The translations under genes were made by a program, and so were the position numbers. The notes beneath the pieces are model-generated. The model worked only from the letters and a program-made list of their open reading frames with translations. It was not told the DNA's origin and did no database searches. Source: JBBUX01 sp037445775 (lineage in GTDB: Bacteria; Actinomycetota; Coriobacteriia; Anaerosomatales; PHET01). Taken from it: a stretch of 46,692 nucleotides of DNA. The stretch covers positions 1 to 46,692 of the forward strand of contig JBBIJX010000008.1 of the NCBI GenBank assembly GCA_037445775.1. Direction: 5' to 3'. This document shows positions 42,676-46,692 of this stretch, in pieces. The number at the start of each line of letters is the position of its first letter. Position 1 is the first letter of the stretch.

Positions 42676-45600
42676 ATGACACGAACACTCTACACGCGCG
42701 ACAGCTTGTTCATGCGCGTGGTCTCGGCGGTCGTCGCAATCTCGTTCACCCTGTCACTCGCCGGCACAGGCTTCGCGGCGCCCCCGCCATCAGAGCCGGA
42801 CCCATCGGATCCGGCTCTTGTTGCGGAAGCACCCGTCGCTGACGCCGACACACCGGTCGTTTCAGTGGAGCCGGTCGAAGGGGGTGCGCCCTCGTCAGTC
42901 GAGGCCGAGCCCACCACAGCCGAGCCCGGCACCGGTGGTGTGCAGGATGAACCCGTATCAGTACCCGCAGGTGGCGGCTCGAAGAAGCCATCCGCGAAGT
43001 CGGGGGGCGAGTCGATCACGCTCCTCTCGGCGGCGTCTCTGACAGACGCGCCGTTCAACAAGGTCTCGTGGGAGGCGTGGCGCCTCTCGCCGAAGGCCGA
43101 GTGGATCAAGGCCAACCTTGGAGAGTACAAGGAGGGCGACTGGATCCCCGTCCGCATCGTGATCGACAACACGAGCGGTTCGGGCGCTGTGCGCGTGCCT
43201 GCGTTCCATACGGCGTGGGACTATCTGAACACGAACAAGAACGCGATCGCCGTGGACGGCGCGCGTGACTTCTACTTCTACGCCGGCACATCACTCCCCG
43301 GTGATCAGCCCTACGCGGCCGGCGCGCAGAACATCGGCTCGTACTTCAGCGAGTACGCCGACGGCAACGGCCAGTACTACAACGTCGTCATGGGCGCGCC
43401 CGCGAGCGACCTCGTGATCCCGCAGGGTCAGGTCGGCGCAGTCTACTTCCAGGTCCATCTGGCGCTCACGCAGTACTGGCAGGGCCAGAGCCCGGCGCGC
43501 CTCGGCGCGAAGGAGTATCCCGGCTCGAGCGCGCAGGGCCGCTTCATCAGCTGGGCCGGCGGCGGGGTTGGCGACAACACCATCTCCGTCCCCGTGGGAC
43601 AGCAGGTCACGCCAGAGGGGCGCATCAACGGCGTCAAGTTCCACGACCTCAACCGTGACGGCGTGAAGCAGTCCGGCGAGCCCGGACTGAGCGGTTGGGA
43701 GTTCACGCTCACGTACGGCGGAGAGTTCCCGTTCACAGCGACCACTCTCTCCGGCAGCGGCGGTGTCTTCACCTTCTCGACACTGCCCGCTGGCCAGTAC
43801 ACGCTCGGCGAGACACTCGTTGCGCCCTGGGCGAACTCCACACCGCTGCCCATGAGCTTTGCGCTCGCTCGCGACGAGGTCCGTGCCGTGCAGATCGGCA
43901 ACTACGTGCCCGATCTCACGAAGACCTGGTCGCTGTCGATCGACACGCTCCCGATGGGCGCCACGGCGTTCGTCCGCTACTCGGTCAACGGCGGCGCACC
44001 CGTGACAACGAACCTGACCGGATCGAGCCCGTACACAGCGGCGGTGCAGGTCCCGCACGGGGTTACGATCTCGGGCATCGGGTTCTACGTCCTCTATCAG
44101 GGCTCTGAGGTCCTGCTCGGCACCATGCCGAACGAGACGCTCACGGCCAACAAGACGAACTCGTTCACGTACGACTCACGTGTCAGCGGCAAGAAGTTCG
44201 ACGCCGGTACCGGCGAGGGCCTGAGCGGATGGACGATCGTGCTCAAGCGCGTGTCCGGTTCCGTGGAGAGCACCTACGCGATCGCGGTGACGGGCGCGGG
44301 CGGCTCATACTCGTTCGAGGACGTGCTTCCCGGCACGTACGCGGTCTACGAGGTGCAGCAGCCCGGCTGGATCAACACGGTTTCTCCGACCGGTACGTTC
44401 GCCGTCTCGAACGGGTCGGTGATCTCCGGCAAGGACTTCGGCAACCTGTTCATCTCATCTTCAATCTCGATCGTAAAGAGCGGCGTCGCGCAGGCCCACG
44501 TCGGTGATGTCGTCCCGTACTCGATCGTGGTCAAGAACACAGGCAACTTCACCTTGACCAACGTGACAGTGACCGACGCGATGCTCGGACTGAACCGCAT
44601 GATCGGTTCGCTCGCTCCCGCGCAGGAGTACACGATCGAGGCCAGCCACACCGTGCTAGCCTCCGATCCTGACCCGCTGCCGAACACGGCGCACGCCGCC
44701 GGGACGACCGTCTTCGGCGGGACAGTGATGGCGCACGACGACCACGTCGTCGACATCCTGAAGCCCGCGATCGCCGTCGTGAAGACCGCCTCGCCCGAGA
44801 TGGCCGTCAATCCGGCGGGGGTCACGTACACCTATGTCGTGACCAATGTGGGCGAGGATCCGCTTCGCGGGGTCGCGCTCACGGACGACAAGCTCTCGGT
44901 CCCCGGTGGTGGCATCGGCGCGCTGGCGGTCGGGCAGAGTGTGACCCTCACCGCTTCAGCGACACTCACCTCCACGACGACCAACGTCGCGACCGCGAGC
45001 GGAGCTGACGCTCTCGGGAAGATCGTCTCTGCCACTGACGATGCGATCGTCAGGGTGTTCAACCCCTCGATCTCCATCGTCAAGAGCGCCTCGAGCAGCG
45101 TCGTTCTCCCGAACGGCATGGTCACCTACACCTACCTCGTGACCAACACCGGAGACGTCTCGCTGTTCGACATCGCAGTCGTCGATGATGTTCTCGGGCC
45201 GGTTGGGACGATCGGGGCGCTCGCACCGCTCGCGAGTGACACCGTGACCGCCATCGGCTTCCTCGAGGACGACACCACGAACATCGGCACTGCGACGGGC
45301 TGGTATGGCACGCCCGAGACGGAGTTCTACGGCTCCGTGACCGACTCCGACCCGGAAGCGGTCGTCGTCGTCGACCCGAAGGTGCGCCTCATCAAGACGG
45401 GTGCGCCGAGCCCGGTCCGCGCGGGCGGAAGCGTGACCTACACCTACGAGGTGACGAACATCGGTGACGTGGCCCTGTACGATCTGGTCGTGGTCGACGA
45501 CAAGCTGGGCGACATCGGGACGATCCCGATGCTTCCGGTGGGCGCCACGAGCAGCATCTCCACCGTCACTGTGCTCACCCAGACCACCACCAACTTGGGC

Positions 45601-46692
45601 GAGGTGAGCGGGTACGACCAGTACCGGCACCCGGTCTACGACTCCGACCCCGAGACGGTGGTCGTCTACAATCCCGCGATCTCTATCGACAAGTCAGTCG
45701 ATCGGTCCCGTGTCGTGGCGGGCAAGAGCGTCACCTATACCTTCCTCGTGAAGAACGAGGGAGACATCGAACTCCGCGACATCGCGGTCGCTGACGACAA
45801 GCTCGGTGCCATCGGCACGATCGCCGTGCTCGCGCCCGGCGCTACGTCGACGCTTACGAAGAGCGCCGTCATCACCGCCGATGTGACGAACCTCGCCACC
45901 GCTACCGGCAGCTACGGCACCCCGGACACGCCGTTCTTCGGCACCGTCACCGACGACGACTCCGCCTTTGTCGACGCCATCAACCCCGGCATCGACGTAC
46001 AGAAGTCGGCCAGTGCGGGTGCGGTCCTTCCCGGAACCACCGTGACGTACACGTTCGTCGTGACGAACACGGGAGACAGCACCCTCTATGACATCGTGGT
46101 GACCGATAACCATGTAGGCCTCGTGGGCACGGTCGAGTCGCTTGCGCCGCAGGCGAGCGTGACGCTCACCAAGAGCGCCGTCCTGACCGCGACAACGACG
46201 AACGTCGTGGTGGCTAGGGGCCACGATGAGTTCGAGAACCCCTACAGCGACAGCGACGCCGAGACGGTGGCCGTGGTCAGGCCCGGCATCGCGATCGTGA
46301 AGACCGCCTCCCCGGCCACGGTGCTCGCCGGAGGCAGCGTCACCTACACCTACACCGTCACCAACACCGGTGACGTCACGCTCACGAACGTCGCGGTCAC
46401 AGACGACAAGCTCGGCTCGATCGGCACGATCGCCGTGCTCGCCCCCGGCGCGCCTGCCACACTCACGCGCACGACGGCCATCACCGCCGACACCGTCAAC
46501 GTCGGCGTGGCCGTGGGCACCTACACGGTGCCGGGCGGCCCGAGCGGCACGGTGAGCGCGAGTGACGACGCCGCCGTCGACGTGGTGGCGCCCGCCATCG
46601 GCATCGTCAAGACGGTCTCGAGCGCAGAGATCGTGCTCGGCGAGACAGTCACCTACACCTTCACCGTGACCAACACCGGCGACGTCGAACTC
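42676..46692 (+). CDS. Secreted repeat-rich surface protein with SdrD-B-like and DUF11 domains (3' end missing)
   Basis: The gene stays open to the window edge (1339 codons seen). A Sec signal peptide (residues 1-34, helix VVSAVVAISFTLSLAGTGF, cleavage near AA/P) is followed by a Pro/Glu/Ala-rich spacer (35-110) and an N-terminal domain of about 200 residues. Next come two SdrD-B-like domains: KFHDLNRDGVKQSGEPGLSG (from about 320) with a Ca-binding-like Asp/Asn loop, and KKFDAGTGEGLSGW (from about 500). From codon 596 on it is an array of DUF11-type repeats. A perfect AGGAGGTGAG ribosome site precedes the ATG. It is probably displayed on the cell surface; the anchor and its role, adhesion or surface layer, cannot be seen. 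Confidence 0.88.
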   Translation, partial: MTRTLYTRDSLFMRVVSAVVAISFTLSLAGTGFAAPPPSEPDPSDPALVAEAPVADADTPVVSVEPVEGGAPSSVEAEPTTAEPGTGGVQDEPVSVPAGGGSKKPSAKSGGESITLLSAASLTDAPFNKVSWEAWRLSPKAEWIKANLGEYKEGDWIPVRIVIDNTSGSGAVRVPAFHTAWDYLNTNKNAIAVDGARDFYFYAGTSLPGDQPYAAGAQNIGSYFSEYADGNGQYYNVVMGAPASDLVIPQGQVGAVYFQVHLALTQYWQGQSPARLGAKEYPGSSAQGRFISWAGGGVGDNTISVPVGQQVTPEGRINGVKFHDLNRDGVKQSGEPGLSGWEFTLTYGGEFPFTATTLSGSGGVFTFSTLPAGQYTLGETLVAPWANSTPLPMSFALARDEVRAVQIGNYVPDLTKTWSLSIDTLPMGATAFVRYSVNGGAPVTTNLTGSSPYTAAVQVPHGVTISGIGFYVLYQGSEVLLGTMPNETLTANKTNSFTYDSRVSGKKFDAGTGEGLSGWTIVLKRVSGSVESTYAIAVTGAGGSYSFEDVLPGTYAVYEVQQPGWINTVSPTGTFAVSNGSVISGKDFGNLFISSSISIVKSGVAQAHVGDVVPYSIVVKNTGNFTLTNVTVTDAMLGLNRMIGSLAPAQEYTIEASHTVLASDPDPLPNTAHAAGTTVFGGTVMAHDDHVVDILKPAIAVVKTASPEMAVNPAGVTYTYVVTNVGEDPLRGVALTDDKLSVPGGGIGALAVGQSVTLTASATLTSTTTNVATASGADALGKIVSATDDAIVRVFNPSISIVKSASSSVVLPNGMVTYTYLVTNTGDVSLFDIAVVDDVLGPVGTIGALAPLASDTVTAIGFLEDDTTNIGTATGWYGTPETEFYGSVTDSDPEAVVVVDPKVRLIKTGAPSPVRAGGSVTYTYEVTNIGDVALYDLVVVDDKLGDIGTIPMLPVGATSSISTVTVLTQTTTNLGEVSGYDQYRHPVYDSDPETVVVYNPAISIDKSVDRSRVVAGKSVTYTFLVKNEGDIELRDIAVADDKLGAIGTIAVLAPGATSTLTKSAVITADVTNLATATGSYGTPDTPFFGTVTDDDSAFVDAINPGIDVQKSASAGAVLPGTTVTYTFVVTNTGDSTLYDIVVTDNHVGLVGTVESLAPQASVTLTKSAVLTATTTNVVVARGHDEFENPYSDSDAETVAVVRPGIAIVKTASPATVLAGGSVTYTYTVTNTGDVTLTNVAVTDDKLGSIGTIAVLAPGAPATLTRTTAITADTVNVGVAVGTYTVPGGPSGTVSASDDAAVDVVAPAIGIVKTVSSAEIVLGETVTYTFTVTNTGDVEL
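44461..46692 (+). repeat. Array of eight DUF11-type repeats
   Basis: Repeat units of 99 to 104 residues start near 44461, 44767, 45067, 45379, 45676, 45988, 46285 and 46594, the last cut by the window edge. Each begins with a form of AI.IVK(T/S)AS, followed by VTYTY.VTNTGDV.L, V.DDKLG.IGT, L.PGA...L and a D(S/D)DPE-like acidic end. Spacings alternate between about 300 and 310 bp, with the long ones adding a YGTP..-type insertion. The reverse strand also has long open frames here because of codon bias; these are not genes. Confidence 0.9.

Noticed and set aside
43291..46224. Reverse frames opposite the surface-protein gene
   Set aside because: The + strand frame is continuous with a signal peptide and repeats; the reverse frames follow from repeated codons.
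1..46692. CRISPR array, insertion sequence, prophage or tRNA gene
   Set aside because: No spaced identical repeats outside the protein repeat array, no transposase or integrase, and no tRNA-like T-loop with matching acceptor stem were seen.
42676..46692. CRISPR-like regular repeats in the 44461-46692 region
   Set aside because: The repeat period is about 300 bp, in frame and coding, with diverged units; it is a protein domain array.

Overview
The window is a gene-dense, GC-rich bacterial chromosome segment with GTG and TTG starts, 4-bp ATGA/GTGA overlaps between co-transcribed genes, and strong AGGAGG-type ribosome sites. The gene set suggests a strict or facultative anaerobe of the Actinobacteria, most likely Coriobacteriia-like. 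That set includes a four-subunit 2-oxoacid:ferredoxin oxidoreductase, a complete hypF-C-D-E hydrogenase maturation run, an [FeFe]-hydrogenase-like sensor, a DUF6049 envelope protein and thioredoxin genes. The taxonomic placement is inference from gene content and base composition; no rRNA or tRNA gene was seen.

Layout, left to right. (1) 1-2373, + strand: the 3' end of a 2-oxoacid:ferredoxin oxidoreductase operon (alpha partial, beta, gamma, delta ferredoxin), closed by a terminator hairpin at 2404-2447. (2) 2487-3873, - strand: an sbtA-like bicarbonate transporter followed by an SbtB-like PII protein, with a good promoter at 3921-3949. (3) 4063-18768, + strand: a DUF6671 protein, then a block rich in signalling. 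It holds a membrane GAF/HD-GYP protein behind a structured leader, aspartokinase and aspartate-semialdehyde dehydrogenase, an OmpR-type two-component pair, a PocR-GAF-HD-GYP protein, a QueT-like transporter, and an [FeFe]-hydrogenase-like protein fused to GGDEF. A radical-SAM AmrS-like enzyme and a DsbA-like oxidoreductase follow. (4) 18828-22329, + strand: a family-2-like glycosyltransferase, a TauE-type exporter, a LytTR response regulator and a small metallophosphatase.

(5) 22340-39828, - strand, read right to left: a DUF6049 envelope protein, a PIN-TM-TPR fusion, trxB, trxA, a small helical protein, a cysteine-synthase-like enzyme, a zinc-ribbon/HEPN protein, hypF, hypC, hypD, hypE, a 44-codon small ORF, an ABC-2 exporter (ATPase plus two permeases), an EamA transporter and phosphoglucose isomerase. 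(6) 39944-46692, + strand: Lon protease, a 344-bp region with a 34-codon ORF and a strong terminator, then a secreted repeat protein that is still open at the window edge.

The most interesting element is the [FeFe]-hydrogenase-like/ferredoxin/4Fe-4S protein with an intact diguanylate cyclase domain (15126-16946). It lies within about 10 kb of two HD-GYP c-di-GMP phosphodiesterase candidates, so a redox or H2 input could set c-di-GMP levels. Other unusual architectures are the PIN-TM-TPR fusion, the zinc-ribbon HEPN protein next to hypF, and the sbtA-sbtB pair outside the group where it is best known.
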